This document shows positions 42,873-52,451 of a stretch of DNA of 64,000 nucleotides, piece by piece. The notes beneath the pieces are model-generated. The model was not told where the DNA came from, did not search any database, and was given only the letters and a program-made list of their open reading frames with translations. The stretch lies in the NCBI GenBank assembly GCA_029550525.1, contig JAKPHF010000078.1:248001-312000 (forward strand), written 5' to 3'. Source of the DNA: Planctomycetota bacterium. Lineage in GTDB: Bacteria; Planctomycetota; Phycisphaerae; UBA1845; PWPN01. The first letter of the stretch is position 1. Each line of letters begins with the position of its first letter. The position numbers and the translations under genes were made by a program.

Positions 42873-45428
42873 TCAGGGAGCGGTTGACGCTTCGCTCGGC
42901 GGGGCGGCCGTGGAGGACGCCGCTTGGCTCGTCACCACGGAATCCGCGTCCGCCGTCTTCCGGCCCCACTCCGCCGACTCGATGACGAACCCCGCCTCCT
43001 GCTCGGGGGCAACCCTGATGAACACGTGCCAGTCGCACACCTGATCGAACGCCGCCGTCTCTTCAGCTTTGAAGAAGCCGGTGTCCTGCCCGGGCACAAA
43101 TACGAACGTGGACACGCCGATGGCGGGCCGGGACTCTATCTTGCAGACCCACCTCCATCGCCCGCGCCGTTCGCCCGCACTCGTGTAGGCATCCACGTAA
43201 ACCGCCTCGATGTTTTCTGGCTTCTCAAAACGCATGCGCAATCGAAGCGCCTCGGCTTGCGGCAGCGAGAAGCGCACGCCGGCGTAGTGTCCGTACTCCT
43301 GTTTGCGGGGTGCTCGGGAGCTCAGACGCAAGCCGTCGCCAGCCGGCTCGATAGTGGTCTCCTTCCATCCCTTGTTCCAGAAGGTGTCATGCGCTGACAA
43401 ATCGCTCTCGCGTTGGATGGGCACGAAGTCCAAGGACGATAGATCCGGTTGAGGCAGTCTCGCCGGCGCGACCTCAGGCTGGTGGAGAATGAAGCCGGCC
43501 GCCGGCCCCGGCTGCAACTTCGCCGCTATCTGCAACCATTGAACCCCATCCAGAGTGGTCGCCCCCGACGAGGTGAAAAAGCCCACGTTGTGTCGGGGCA
43601 CGAACACATAGGAGCCCCTGGAACCATCCATCGGGGTCAACGAATTGTTGTCCCACGCCCATCGGTGTATGAGGCGGCCATCCTGGGCTTGCGCGTCCAC
43701 AAGCAGGATTTGGATTGACTCGGGGTTCAAAAGGGCCAAGTCCATTCGCAGGGCCTGCGGCTCATCCGCACGGAAACGAATGCCGACATACCGCGGACTG
43801 TCCACTTCGGCCGCCTCGCACCGCAGCCCTCCGCTTTCGCGTGTCGCGGTTGTCCCCGCGGAACGCGTCCAGGGGATCAGGTGAGACTCCGGCGGATCGG
43901 GAAGCACGACCGTCTTGAAGGCCAGCTCGCTCACATCGGGATTGCCGATCCGCGGAACCGGCGCACGATACCAGGACATCGCTCGTCCGCTGGCGTGAGC
44001 ATACACACTGGCCCCGACCAGTCCCCCCGTCACGACGATTTTGCCGACTCGAGGCAGCCACCTGCCCAAATCCCGCGTTCCGAACAGGATGTCGGCCAGC
44101 AAGGCCCCCACCGGCACCAGCATCAACGGGTTCGTCACTTCCCGATAGCGCTCGATGAAGACCGTGAGAACCAGAAAGCCGAGATAGACCAGCGAAGGCA
44201 ACAGAACGAACCCGAAAGCACGCCATCGCGGCACTGCCATCAGCAAACCGGCGAGCACCAGCGCAGCCATCACTGAACCATAGGGCCAGAGGATCCGGTC
44301 TTGTCGCCAAATCACGTTTGCGAAATGCTTCTGAGCGGTCGGCCCCAGCGATTTCTGTTCGGCGTCGGCGTCCGATGGCTTCAGGACAGCGAGAATGAGC
44401 TCGTCGTTCTCACGAGTCGGGACGAGCCAGTTCGCCACGAAAGGATCGGGACTGGCACCAAACGCTCGGACCAGCCGGGAACGACACAACTTCTGGTACA
44501 CGTCGGGATGATTACGTATCCATTCAAGTGACTTGTCCCGGCAGAGACGGTCTCGCTCCTGCTCAGACAAACACTCCGCTCCTTTGGGCAGCAGGGATAG
44601 ATTGCCTGGTTCACCATAGCAGCGGACGTCCCACCACAAACCGACGCCACCCTGAGTGGAGACGGTGAGCGGCGACAATCCGAGACGATGGTTCCTGATC
44701 GACCACGGCGCGAATGTCGCCGCAGCCGCCATCAGAAACACCAGCGGAATGCCGACCGACCATGTCCTGCGGTGAGGATGATAAAGGGCAAGCAGAACAA
44801 ACGCCGGCGCCATGGGAACGCCACAAGCTGGACGCGTCAGAACCAACGCGGTGAACAGCGCGCCGGACAACGCGGCCAGGTACCACCGGTGACTGCCGGT
44901 TCGCTCGTGGCTGCCCATCAAGGCGAGCAGACTGCAGACCAGCAGGAACACCGCCAAGTTCTCGCTCGCCAAGACCGGCACATAAATCACTGCAGACAGA
45001 GAAAAGGCGTGAAGCAATCCCGCGATGACCCCGGCCTTTGTCGACAACGTCTTCATGGCCAGGACGACGACCAAGCCAGAAGTGATCCCGCCCACGAGGG
45101 CCTGAACGAAGGCAGCGGCCTTGACGCTCGGCCCAAAAACCCCGTACACCAAAGCGAGAAACAATGGATATCCTGGGGTGCGATAGGCGTAACCCATGTG
45201 GTGCTGGAAATAGCCCTCCAGCAACTGTTTGGCCAACTGGTCGTAGACCGCAAAGTCACTGACCGGCGTCACTGTCGCCCAACTCGCCCAGGCCACACGA
45301 ATCAACGTGGAGATGGCCGCCACATAAACGGCGGGATGCAGCCGGCGGGTTCCCCCGGAGCGGAGGCAGCCCTCTGCCGACAGAGGAGAAGCGGTGGGTC
45401 CCATGGTCGCGCATGGGGAAGATGACAT
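42873..45428 (-). CDS. GT39-like membrane glycosyltransferase with two duplicated C-terminal domains
   Basis: 851 residues from ATG at 45428, chosen for GGAG nine bases upstream. The N-terminal 500 residues hold about ten helices. FAVYDQLAKQLLEGYFQHHM followed by GYAYRTPGYPLFLALVYGVF matches the PMT/ArnT-type GT39 family that uses lipid-linked sugars on the outer face of the membrane. Residues about 542-645 and 711-825 are two related domains: RYVGIRFRADEPQALRMDLA / SYVFVPRHNVGFFTSS and HYAGVRFSLPQAEALRLRM / TFVFVPGQDTGFFKA. They look like beta sandwiches, perhaps glycan-binding, in the exported compartment. It is divergent from FKP with a 125-base gap. Confidence 0.78.
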   Translation of the reverse strand: MSSSPCATMGPTASPLSAEGCLRSGGTRRLHPAVYVAAISTLIRVAWASWATVTPVSDFAVYDQLAKQLLEGYFQHHMGYAYRTPGYPLFLALVYGVFGPSVKAAAFVQALVGGITSGLVVVLAMKTLSTKAGVIAGLLHAFSLSAVIYVPVLASENLAVFLLVCSLLALMGSHERTGSHRWYLAALSGALFTALVLTRPACGVPMAPAFVLLALYHPHRRTWSVGIPLVFLMAAAATFAPWSIRNHRLGLSPLTVSTQGGVGLWWDVRCYGEPGNLSLLPKGAECLSEQERDRLCRDKSLEWIRNHPDVYQKLCRSRLVRAFGASPDPFVANWLVPTRENDELILAVLKPSDADAEQKSLGPTAQKHFANVIWRQDRILWPYGSVMAALVLAGLLMAVPRWRAFGFVLLPSLVYLGFLVLTVFIERYREVTNPLMLVPVGALLADILFGTRDLGRWLPRVGKIVVTGGLVGASVYAHASGRAMSWYRAPVPRIGNPDVSELAFKTVVLPDPPESHLIPWTRSAGTTATRESGGLRCEAAEVDSPRYVGIRFRADEPQALRMDLALLNPESIQILLVDAQAQDGRLIHRWAWDNNSLTPMDGSRGSYVFVPRHNVGFFTSSGATTLDGVQWLQIAAKLQPGPAAGFILHQPEVAPARLPQPDLSSLDFVPIQRESDLSAHDTFWNKGWKETTIEPAGDGLRLSSRAPRKQEYGHYAGVRFSLPQAEALRLRMRFEKPENIEAVYVDAYTSAGERRGRWRWVCKIESRPAIGVSTFVFVPGQDTGFFKAEETAAFDQVCDWHVFIRVAPEQEAGFVIESAEWGRKTADADSVVTSQAASSTAAPPSEASTAP

Positions 45429-45553
45429 GACGCCAGCTCCAGCAGAAACGATAATGTCGGCCCTTCTCATCGACGGGCATTTCTTAGCAGAGATCCCATC
45501 GCCCGGCAAGAAAGACCGTTTTCAGCACCACCATCCTTGCCGTGGATGCACCC

Positions 45554-48500
45554 ATGACGGATACTACCTCGCGTTCCAAGCCAGTCGAGGGCATTCCAAT
45601 GACCTGGGATTATCTTATTATCACCGCCGCCAACGAGTCGCAGGCGGCCTCCTATCACCGGCAAGTTGAACTCCGCCGAAATTTGGGGCTGCTGCCTGAC
45701 GTGCGGGAAGTCATGGTTGTGCCCGATCCGCACGGACGACGTATAGGCAGCGGCGGCGCGACACTGCGCTGCCTTCTCGAAGTGTTGAATCGCCATCGCG
45801 ACGCGAGCGCCGCCGACAGACACAGTGCCTGGACCGCCGACGATCTGCTGAGCGTGCTCAACAAGTTGCGAATCCTCATCGTCCACGCGGGAGGCGACTC
45901 TCGCCGGCTGCCTCCCTATTCCGTCTGCGGCAAGCTGTTCATACCCGTTCCCGGGCACGGCGACTCGTGCCTGCCGCCTACGCTCTTCGACCGCCAGATG
46001 CCGGCATACCTCGCGCTGCCTCCCCTGCCCGGCAAGGCGGGCCAGATCATCATCACTTCGGGCGATGTGCTCGTGCGCTTCGATCCGACCGAGGCTGTTC
46101 TTGCTGACTCGGGATTCACCGGCCTGGGCTGCCTGGCCCCACCTGAGCAGGCAGCCGGGCACGGCGTGTTCTGCTGTGACGAGAACAACCGCCTCTGCCG
46201 TTTCCTGCAGAAACCCACTCCCACCGAGCAGGCCACCGCGGGCGCCATCGATCCCTACGGGCAGTCTCTGCTCGACATCGGCGTGACTCACATGGATGCC
46301 GCCACCGCCGTCAAGCTGCTGCAGGCGTTCGAACTCCAGCCGGGACCGGATGGCGAAGCCCGGCTCACCGGCCGCCTGGCCGATGCCATCGACGAACATG
46401 GATTGGATTTCTATCGAGAGATCTGCTGTGCCCTCGGAAGCAATCCGGGTAATTACGTGGAACTGGTCCAGAAAGCAGGCTCGACCTGGGATACTTCGCT
46501 TCTACGCGACCTCTACGAACGTATTCACGAGCTACCATTCCAAGTCTGCCCTCTTCCTCGCTGCAGCTTCCTGCACTTCGGCACCACCGGCCAGATCATC
46601 AGCAGCGGCTATACCCTCCTGCAGGAGGATCAGGGAAGAATGACCGTCAACGCGGCCCTCGACGTGAACAACGAAATCGCCGACAGCGGCCAGATCGTCG
46701 GCCGATACTCCTGGGTTGAGGGCTGCCGAATCCAAAATCGCCTGACTCTGGGCGGCGAAAACATCGTGGTGGGCATCGATGTGGATCGGCCTTTGACACT
46801 GCCCGCGGGGTGTTGCCTCGATGTGTTGCCCGGATGGAAGCACGACAACAAGCCCGCCTTCCTGGTGCGATGCTACCATGTCAGGGACGAATTCAAGGCC
46901 ACCGTGACCGGCGGGATGACGTTCTGCGGCCGTCGGGTCCAGGAATGGCTGGATCTCGTTGGTGCCACAGTGGCCGACATTTGGGACGACACCGTCCCGG
47001 ACAACGAACGAACCTTCTGGACCGCCCGCCTCTTTCCGGTAGAAACCGAAGCCAGCGGTTTCCTCCGGTGGTTATGGATGTTCGACCCCACCCAAGCATC
47101 CGAAGAGCAGAAGTTCCGCTGGCGAAGCGCGCCGCGGTTCAGCCTGGCTCAGGCCGCCGAGTCGGGCGATCCTGAGCCGTTCCTTCGCCGCCGTTTCCAG
47201 ATCCGCGGCACTTTACTTCGAGAATCGCTCCGGCGAATGTTCCGCCGCGATAGCGATTTCTCGGCATCGGATCTGGCCACCATCCTGCGGCAGTCGCCCG
47301 AACCCGAGAAATGGGTGGCGCAGGCCTTCCGTGAGGCCCATTGGCACGAAGACAGCGAGAAAAGGCCGGCCCACAGCCTCGATTCGCTGACGTTTGCTCG
47401 TATTCTCCACACGCTGGGCACGGCGATCGAACAATGGTTGGGCGACGATGCCGAAAGCGATGCAGCCAAGTCTTTCGAGGAACTCGAGCGGTCTTTCACG
47501 CCTGAATGCCGCCGCTGGCTCGCAGCACACGACCTGCAGCCAACGCCGGGAGCGAATCTGGAAACGTGGTCGAATCGTCTGCGTGCCAAGGCGTTTCAGG
47601 CCTTCGGACGCACCATCATCGAAAGCGTAGAAGAGCCGCCTCCGCCGCCCCGACTCGCCCTGCGGACCGACGAGATCGTTTGGGGCCGGGCCCCCGTTCG
47701 CCTTGACTGGGCCGGCGGCTGGACCGACACCCCGCCCTACACCCTCGAACACGGCGGGAGCGTCGTCAACACCGCAGTGAATTTGAACGGCCTGCCTCCC
47801 ATCCAGGTCTATGGGCGAAGGATTGACCAACCAGTCATACGTCTGTCATCCATCGACCAGGGCGTCCACGTGGAGATCTCGAGCCTTGCTGAACTGTTGG
47901 ACTACCGCAGGCCGGACAGCGAATTCGCCCTGGCAAAGGCGTCGCTGGCCATCTCAGGCTTCTCGCCCGAAGCGGCGGCCTGGAAGCCCAACACCACGCT
48001 TCGGGCCATGCTCGAGGCGTTCGGAGGCGGAATCGAACTGACCACGCTCGCCGCCGTCCCCAAGGGCAGCGGCCTGGGCACCTCCAGCATCGTGGGCGCA
48101 GTGATCCTGTCCGTCATCCAGCGCATTCTCGGCCGAAGTTTGCAAGGCCGCGAGTTGTTCCACAACGTACTGCGACTGGAGCAGGCACTCACCACCGGCG
48201 GCGGGTGGCAGGACCAGATCGGCGGCGCCGTCGGCGGAACCAAGATCATTTCCACGCAGCCCGGACTCATCCCGGACCCGACGATCCACTACCTGCCATC
48301 GGATTTGATCGATCCAAACGCGAACGGCGGCGTCACGTTGATCTACTACACGGGAATCACGCGCCTGGCCAAGAACATCCTCGAACAGGTGGTCGGCCGA
48401 TACCTCAATCGAGATCGGCGAGCCCTCGCTAGCCTGCGCGGCATCCACGACCTGGCCCCGGCCATGGCCAACGCCATCTCCCGCAAAGACCTTGCCGAGT

Positions 48501-48778
48501 TCGGCCGCCTCACCGATTTTTCGTGGAAGCTGAACAAGGAGTTGGACCCGAACTCTACCAACCCCGAAATCGAGTCGGTGATGGCCCGCATCCAACCCTT
48601 TATTCATGGGGCCAAGCTGGTAGGCGCCGGCGGTGGAGGATTCATGTGCATCGTGTGCCGTTCACCCCGCGACGCGGAGCGGCTGAGGACCGAACTGGAG
48701 GCGGATCCGCCCAACCCACGAGCCCGTTTCTTCGATTTCAACATCAATACGGAAGGCCTGGTGGTCACCGTTTGCTGA
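45554..48778 (+). CDS. fkp: Bifunctional fucokinase/GDP-L-fucose pyrophosphorylase
   Basis: 1074 residues from ATG at 45554; GTG 45542 and ATG 45599 are alternatives. The N-terminal half (about 15-560) is the pyrophosphorylase, with GSGGATLRCLLEV near 66 and LIVHAGGDSRRLPPYSVCGK. The C-terminal part (about 700-1074) is a GHMP kinase: APVRLDWAGGWTDTPPY, the ATP loop KGSGLGTSSIVGA near 836 and AKLVGAGGGGFMCIV. The enzyme converts L-fucose through fucose-1-phosphate to GDP-fucose, as in Bacteroides FKP (949 residues). It would feed GDP-fucose to the glycosyltransferases of this locus, so external fucose may decorate the surface glycan. Confidence 0.9.
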   Translation: MTDTTSRSKPVEGIPMTWDYLIITAANESQAASYHRQVELRRNLGLLPDVREVMVVPDPHGRRIGSGGATLRCLLEVLNRHRDASAADRHSAWTADDLLSVLNKLRILIVHAGGDSRRLPPYSVCGKLFIPVPGHGDSCLPPTLFDRQMPAYLALPPLPGKAGQIIITSGDVLVRFDPTEAVLADSGFTGLGCLAPPEQAAGHGVFCCDENNRLCRFLQKPTPTEQATAGAIDPYGQSLLDIGVTHMDAATAVKLLQAFELQPGPDGEARLTGRLADAIDEHGLDFYREICCALGSNPGNYVELVQKAGSTWDTSLLRDLYERIHELPFQVCPLPRCSFLHFGTTGQIISSGYTLLQEDQGRMTVNAALDVNNEIADSGQIVGRYSWVEGCRIQNRLTLGGENIVVGIDVDRPLTLPAGCCLDVLPGWKHDNKPAFLVRCYHVRDEFKATVTGGMTFCGRRVQEWLDLVGATVADIWDDTVPDNERTFWTARLFPVETEASGFLRWLWMFDPTQASEEQKFRWRSAPRFSLAQAAESGDPEPFLRRRFQIRGTLLRESLRRMFRRDSDFSASDLATILRQSPEPEKWVAQAFREAHWHEDSEKRPAHSLDSLTFARILHTLGTAIEQWLGDDAESDAAKSFEELERSFTPECRRWLAAHDLQPTPGANLETWSNRLRAKAFQAFGRTIIESVEEPPPPPRLALRTDEIVWGRAPVRLDWAGGWTDTPPYTLEHGGSVVNTAVNLNGLPPIQVYGRRIDQPVIRLSSIDQGVHVEISSLAELLDYRRPDSEFALAKASLAISGFSPEAAAWKPNTTLRAMLEAFGGGIELTTLAAVPKGSGLGTSSIVGAVILSVIQRILGRSLQGRELFHNVLRLEQALTTGGGWQDQIGGAVGGTKIISTQPGLIPDPTIHYLPSDLIDPNANGGVTLIYYTGITRLAKNILEQVVGRYLNRDRRALASLRGIHDLAPAMANAISRKDLAEFGRLTDFSWKLNKELDPNSTNPEIESVMARIQPFIHGAKLVGAGGGGFMCIVCRSPRDAERLRTELEADPPNPRARFFDFNINTEGLVVTVC

Positions 48779-48845
48779 AGGGCTGAGTCCATGAGAGGTG
48801 CATAAGGATTGCTCCCTGGATCGATGCTGGGAAAGGAGTCTCGAC

Positions 48846-50891
48846 GTGCCAGATCCGTTCTACGGCCCGCGGGTCAGATTGCTGACGCAAAAAATCGGTG
48901 CCACCCTGCTGCTGAGCTTGATGCTCGCCGGTCTGATGGCCAGCGGTTGCCGCTCGGATCGGAATTCTGCCTCCGCCTCCCCGGAGGCGGCAGCTGTCGA
49001 GCCTGCGGCATTCTTCGAGCCTGACGCCTCGTTTGTCGCCGAAGCCGAATGGACCGACACTCGTGAGCTGCTGGCCGCGTTTCGAAAGCACCGCCGCACA
49101 CCGCCGCCTCCCAAGCTGCATCTTATCACGCCGACGAGTGGGCTGAACGGACCGGAGGCCCTCATCGTGGAGGGCTTTGCAATCTGGAACTACCCCGCAG
49201 TCTCCGTTCAGCCGCCTGTCGACTGGACGATGGATCCCTTTAACGACGTCTCCTGGAGATATCAGCTCAACACGCTCGTGTTCCTCGATCCGTTGTTGCG
49301 GGCCTGCGCGGAATCGCCGGATCCCAGGTATCTGCGCTTCGCCCTGGATGTTGTCCGAGACTGGCTTGCGCAAAACTGGGACAGGTCGAACAATCCCAAC
49401 GAATTTGCCTGGTACGACATGGCCGTCGGCGTGCGGGCTCCCAAGATCGCCTGGCTTGCTCATGCCGCCGCGTGTTCGGATGACATTGACGACAGCGCTC
49501 TGATCGATCTCCTTCGCGGTGTCATGCGACATGCAAAGGAACTGCGAGATCCGGCCAACCTGTCCAAGCAGACGAATCACGGAATCTATCAGATGCTCGG
49601 TCTCCTGGGGCTCATCCGGACGCTCCCGGAGATGCGAGGATTCGGCGAGTATGAGCGATATGCCCTGCATACGGTGGAAAGCCTGTTCGACGGCCACTAT
49701 TGCGTCGAGGAAGGAGCCCACCTGGAACACTCGCCCGCCTATCACCTGTATCTAACGAACCTCTTGCGCCAATCGTTGTCCACAGGACTCCTGCCCAATA
49801 TCGACCGTCTGGAATCGCTGCAAGACCGGGCCTTCAACGTGCTGGCCTGGATGGTCAAGCCTGATGGATCGCTCGCTCGGTTCGGAGATGGCGCCGACAA
49901 CCGGACCCCGACCCGTGTGATCTCCGAAGCGCTGCGCGAGCGGTATCCGGCCTGTTGGTTCGTCCAGACCCGGGGTCAGCAAGGCACGCCCGACCAGGAG
50001 GAATCGCTGATCCTGCCCAAATCAGGTTATGCGTTCGTTCGAGGGAAGTGGCCACGTAACCCCCAGGAGTGGCAGGCAGGCTCTTATCTGGCCTTCATGG
50101 CTGCCTTTCACTCCCGCACGCACAAGCACGCGGATGATGGGACGTTCGAATGGTCCGAGTTGGGCCGGCCAATCCTCATCGACGCGGGAGGATTCGCCTA
50201 TGATTACCAGTCCCCCGAGCGACAATACTGCGAGAGCACGCGGGCCCACAACACACTGGAGATCGACGGCACCGATCTTTCCCGCGACCTCGCCGACGTG
50301 TACGGCTCGGCGATCAAGCGATGGACGAACGCGGGCGGGACGCACGCCATCGAGGCGGAATTCTCGCGCAAGCCGGACATCCGGCACCGCCGCACGCTTA
50401 TCTACCGGCCCCGCGAGTGGCTGGTCGTTTCCGACGAAGTCACCGCCGCTGGCGAGCACGTCTACACACAATGGTTCCACTTCGACCCCGAACTCGACAT
50501 CCAGCTCGCGAAGGAGCATGTATCAGTGCCCATTCCTGGTGCTGACCGCCAGGTGTTGGTGAAGTCACTGTCGGACACCAGTATGCGAGCCGTGCACGGC
50601 CAGTATGAGCCTCGCCTGGAAGGCTGGACCTCGCTCCAGTATCGCAAGCTCACACCCAATTGGGCGGTCGCCTACACTGCGAGCGGGCGAACGGTTCACT
50701 TGGTAACGCTCTTCGCCCTGACCTCGACGGGGACAACGGCAATCGAGGGCGCGGTGGAGGCCGCCGAGCCGAACCAGCTTGAGTTGCAATGGCAGACGGA
50801 CGGACAGACGACTCGGGTTAGCCTCTACCGAGAGGGGGATGAACTGAAGCTGGATGTCATGCGCGCGGAGGTAACACCCGAGGCAGGTTAG
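48846..50891 (+). CDS. Heparinase II/III family polysaccharide lyase lipoprotein
   Basis: 681 residues from GTG at 48846, chosen because AAAGGAG lies eight bases upstream; an upstream in-frame GTG lacks this. The signal ends in lipobox LMASGC (C35). An alpha-toroid alginate-lyase-type domain (about 75-390) precedes the heparinase II/III beta domain, whose signature HSRTHKHADDG is near 422-432. RLEDGADNRTP-type active-site region (ARFGDGADN) is visible. Such enzymes cleave uronic-acid polysaccharides by beta-elimination. It lies 67 bases after fkp. In exopolysaccharide loci (as with PelA or AlgL) it may trim or clear the glycan made here; that is inference. Confidence 0.85.
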   Translation: MPDPFYGPRVRLLTQKIGATLLLSLMLAGLMASGCRSDRNSASASPEAAAVEPAAFFEPDASFVAEAEWTDTRELLAAFRKHRRTPPPPKLHLITPTSGLNGPEALIVEGFAIWNYPAVSVQPPVDWTMDPFNDVSWRYQLNTLVFLDPLLRACAESPDPRYLRFALDVVRDWLAQNWDRSNNPNEFAWYDMAVGVRAPKIAWLAHAAACSDDIDDSALIDLLRGVMRHAKELRDPANLSKQTNHGIYQMLGLLGLIRTLPEMRGFGEYERYALHTVESLFDGHYCVEEGAHLEHSPAYHLYLTNLLRQSLSTGLLPNIDRLESLQDRAFNVLAWMVKPDGSLARFGDGADNRTPTRVISEALRERYPACWFVQTRGQQGTPDQEESLILPKSGYAFVRGKWPRNPQEWQAGSYLAFMAAFHSRTHKHADDGTFEWSELGRPILIDAGGFAYDYQSPERQYCESTRAHNTLEIDGTDLSRDLADVYGSAIKRWTNAGGTHAIEAEFSRKPDIRHRRTLIYRPREWLVVSDEVTAAGEHVYTQWFHFDPELDIQLAKEHVSVPIPGADRQVLVKSLSDTSMRAVHGQYEPRLEGWTSLQYRKLTPNWAVAYTASGRTVHLVTLFALTSTGTTAIEGAVEAAEPNQLELQWQTDGQTTRVSLYREGDELKLDVMRAEVTPEAG

Positions 50892-50951
50892 CAACGGCAA
50901 GCGGACTCGACCGGCGGTCCTGCGGGCTCAGCATTTGAAATGCGGCAGGCT

Positions 50952-52343
50952 TCACAATGTAAGAGCATTTGCTTGCTTTTCCGGACAGTGACCGCGGGTG
51001 CGGATGTCGATGGCGGCGATGAGTGTCTCTATCCGGTCGGTGACCATCCAGCCCTGACGGTCGCGGGGGAGCTGTGTAGCGTCGGTCCGCGACGAAAAGG
51101 CAACGCAGAGGTTCCACATCTCCTGCACTTCCGGCAACGAAGGCTCGTCGGAGCAGACGATCAATACCCGCATGGCTCCGGCAGACAAGTCACCCGCGAG
51201 CGGAGCCTGCTCGAGCAGATTCTCGACAACGCTGGCATGGACCATTGGCCCGCCCAGGTTCGCGGAAGAGGACTCGCCCTTTCCTGGCCAGACGCGGTGC
51301 CCGCGCGCTGATAGAGCCGATTCCATCGCCCGCTTCAAGTGGGCGGCGGATGCCGATCCTGCCTCCGCCTCAAGGTGCCACAATATCGGCTCCTCAGCCG
51401 ACCGCCGGCGTAACCGATCCACCGCGACCAGTTCTCGCCGCTTCTCTTCGATCCGCAGTTCCGCCTCACGGCTGGTGAGCGACTTCCCGTGCAGCCGATA
51501 TTCGTATACCGGCTCGCGGAAATCCGCGTGGTGAAGCGCCAGCAGCGCGTTCACCCGCATCCAGTAATCGTAATCCTCCAGGCCGAACCACTCCGGGCTG
51601 TAGTCGCCGATCAAGAAGCGGACGCGGGCCCGATACAGGAACGCTCCGCCGATGAAGTTGTTTCCGAGGCCGTTGAGCTCGGCCGTGTCTTCCGGGAAAT
51701 GAATATGCTCGCTGCCCAGCGGCCGCTGGTAGGGCCAGAACCATTCGCTGCCCCGCAACGGCCGACCGTCTTCACCGATGATATCCTCGTTGGCGTAGAT
51801 CATGTCCCATGCCGGATGGCGTCTCAGGCACCCGACCATCTTCTCGAGGAATTCCGGCTTGAAGCGGTTGTCGGCGCTGGTCCAGGTCAGGAACTCCCCA
51901 CGAGCCAGGCGAAAGCCGTTCGATAGCGCCCCCGGCAGCTTCTGATTCGGCTGCGTCACCACTCGGATGCGGGCATCCCGCCGAGCATAGTTGGCCAAGA
52001 TTTCCGGGGTTTGATCGGTGGAGCCGTCATCGACGATGATCAGTTCGAAGTCGCGATACGTCTGGGCCAGCGTGCTGGCGATGGACTCACCCACGTAGTC
52101 CGCCCCGTTGTACACTGGCAACACGATGGACACGAGGCCTTCCTGTCCGGGCACCCGCAGCGCACTGAGATCAGGCGGGGCCAGACGGGCCCGTTTCGCC
52201 TTTAACCGGACAAACTCAGCAGCGGCCTGCGATCGACCGATCGGCAAGCCGCGCCGCCCCAGCCAAGCTTTGGCCCGCTGCCGCCAGATGTATTGCGTTC
52301 TTTTCCAATGTCGCATATTCGACATCGGCAGCGTAGGCTCCAT
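50952..52343 (-). CDS. GT2 family glycosyltransferase with extra C-terminal region
   Basis: 463 residues from ATG at 52343 (ATG 52325 or 52316 are alternatives). GT2 fold at about 65-290: VSIVLPVYNGADYVGESIAS, LIIVDDGSTDQTPEIL, and FLTWTSADNRFKPEFLEKM, where the usual DxD is replaced by SADN, as in some subgroups. GGAFLYRARVRFLIGDYSP and EDYDYWMRVN complete the fold. The last 150 residues hold a region that resembles nothing recognised (MRVLIVCSDEPSLPEVQEMW). It is transcribed toward the heparinase gene. Confidence 0.82.
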   Translation of the reverse strand: MEPTLPMSNMRHWKRTQYIWRQRAKAWLGRRGLPIGRSQAAAEFVRLKAKRARLAPPDLSALRVPGQEGLVSIVLPVYNGADYVGESIASTLAQTYRDFELIIVDDGSTDQTPEILANYARRDARIRVVTQPNQKLPGALSNGFRLARGEFLTWTSADNRFKPEFLEKMVGCLRRHPAWDMIYANEDIIGEDGRPLRGSEWFWPYQRPLGSEHIHFPEDTAELNGLGNNFIGGAFLYRARVRFLIGDYSPEWFGLEDYDYWMRVNALLALHHADFREPVYEYRLHGKSLTSREAELRIEEKRRELVAVDRLRRRSAEEPILWHLEAEAGSASAAHLKRAMESALSARGHRVWPGKGESSSANLGGPMVHASVVENLLEQAPLAGDLSAGAMRVLIVCSDEPSLPEVQEMWNLCVAFSSRTDATQLPRDRQGWMVTDRIETLIAAIDIRTRGHCPEKQANALTL

Positions 52344-52410
52344 GCTGGAATCATACCCGAACCGGCTTGACTTGCAGCTTTCCCGCTCCCCGTCTCTCCC
52401 GAGGCGCATT

Positions 52411-52451
52411 GGGCACTCAGCACTCAAGCCTCAGGTCTCAAGCCTCAAGCC
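52411..52451. repeat. CTCAAGCCT-type short repeat that overlaps the wecB stop codon
   Basis: Tandem units CACTCAG, CACTCAAGC, CTCAGGT, CTCAAGC and CTCAAGCC. The last codons of wecB lie inside this tract. Confidence 0.55.
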
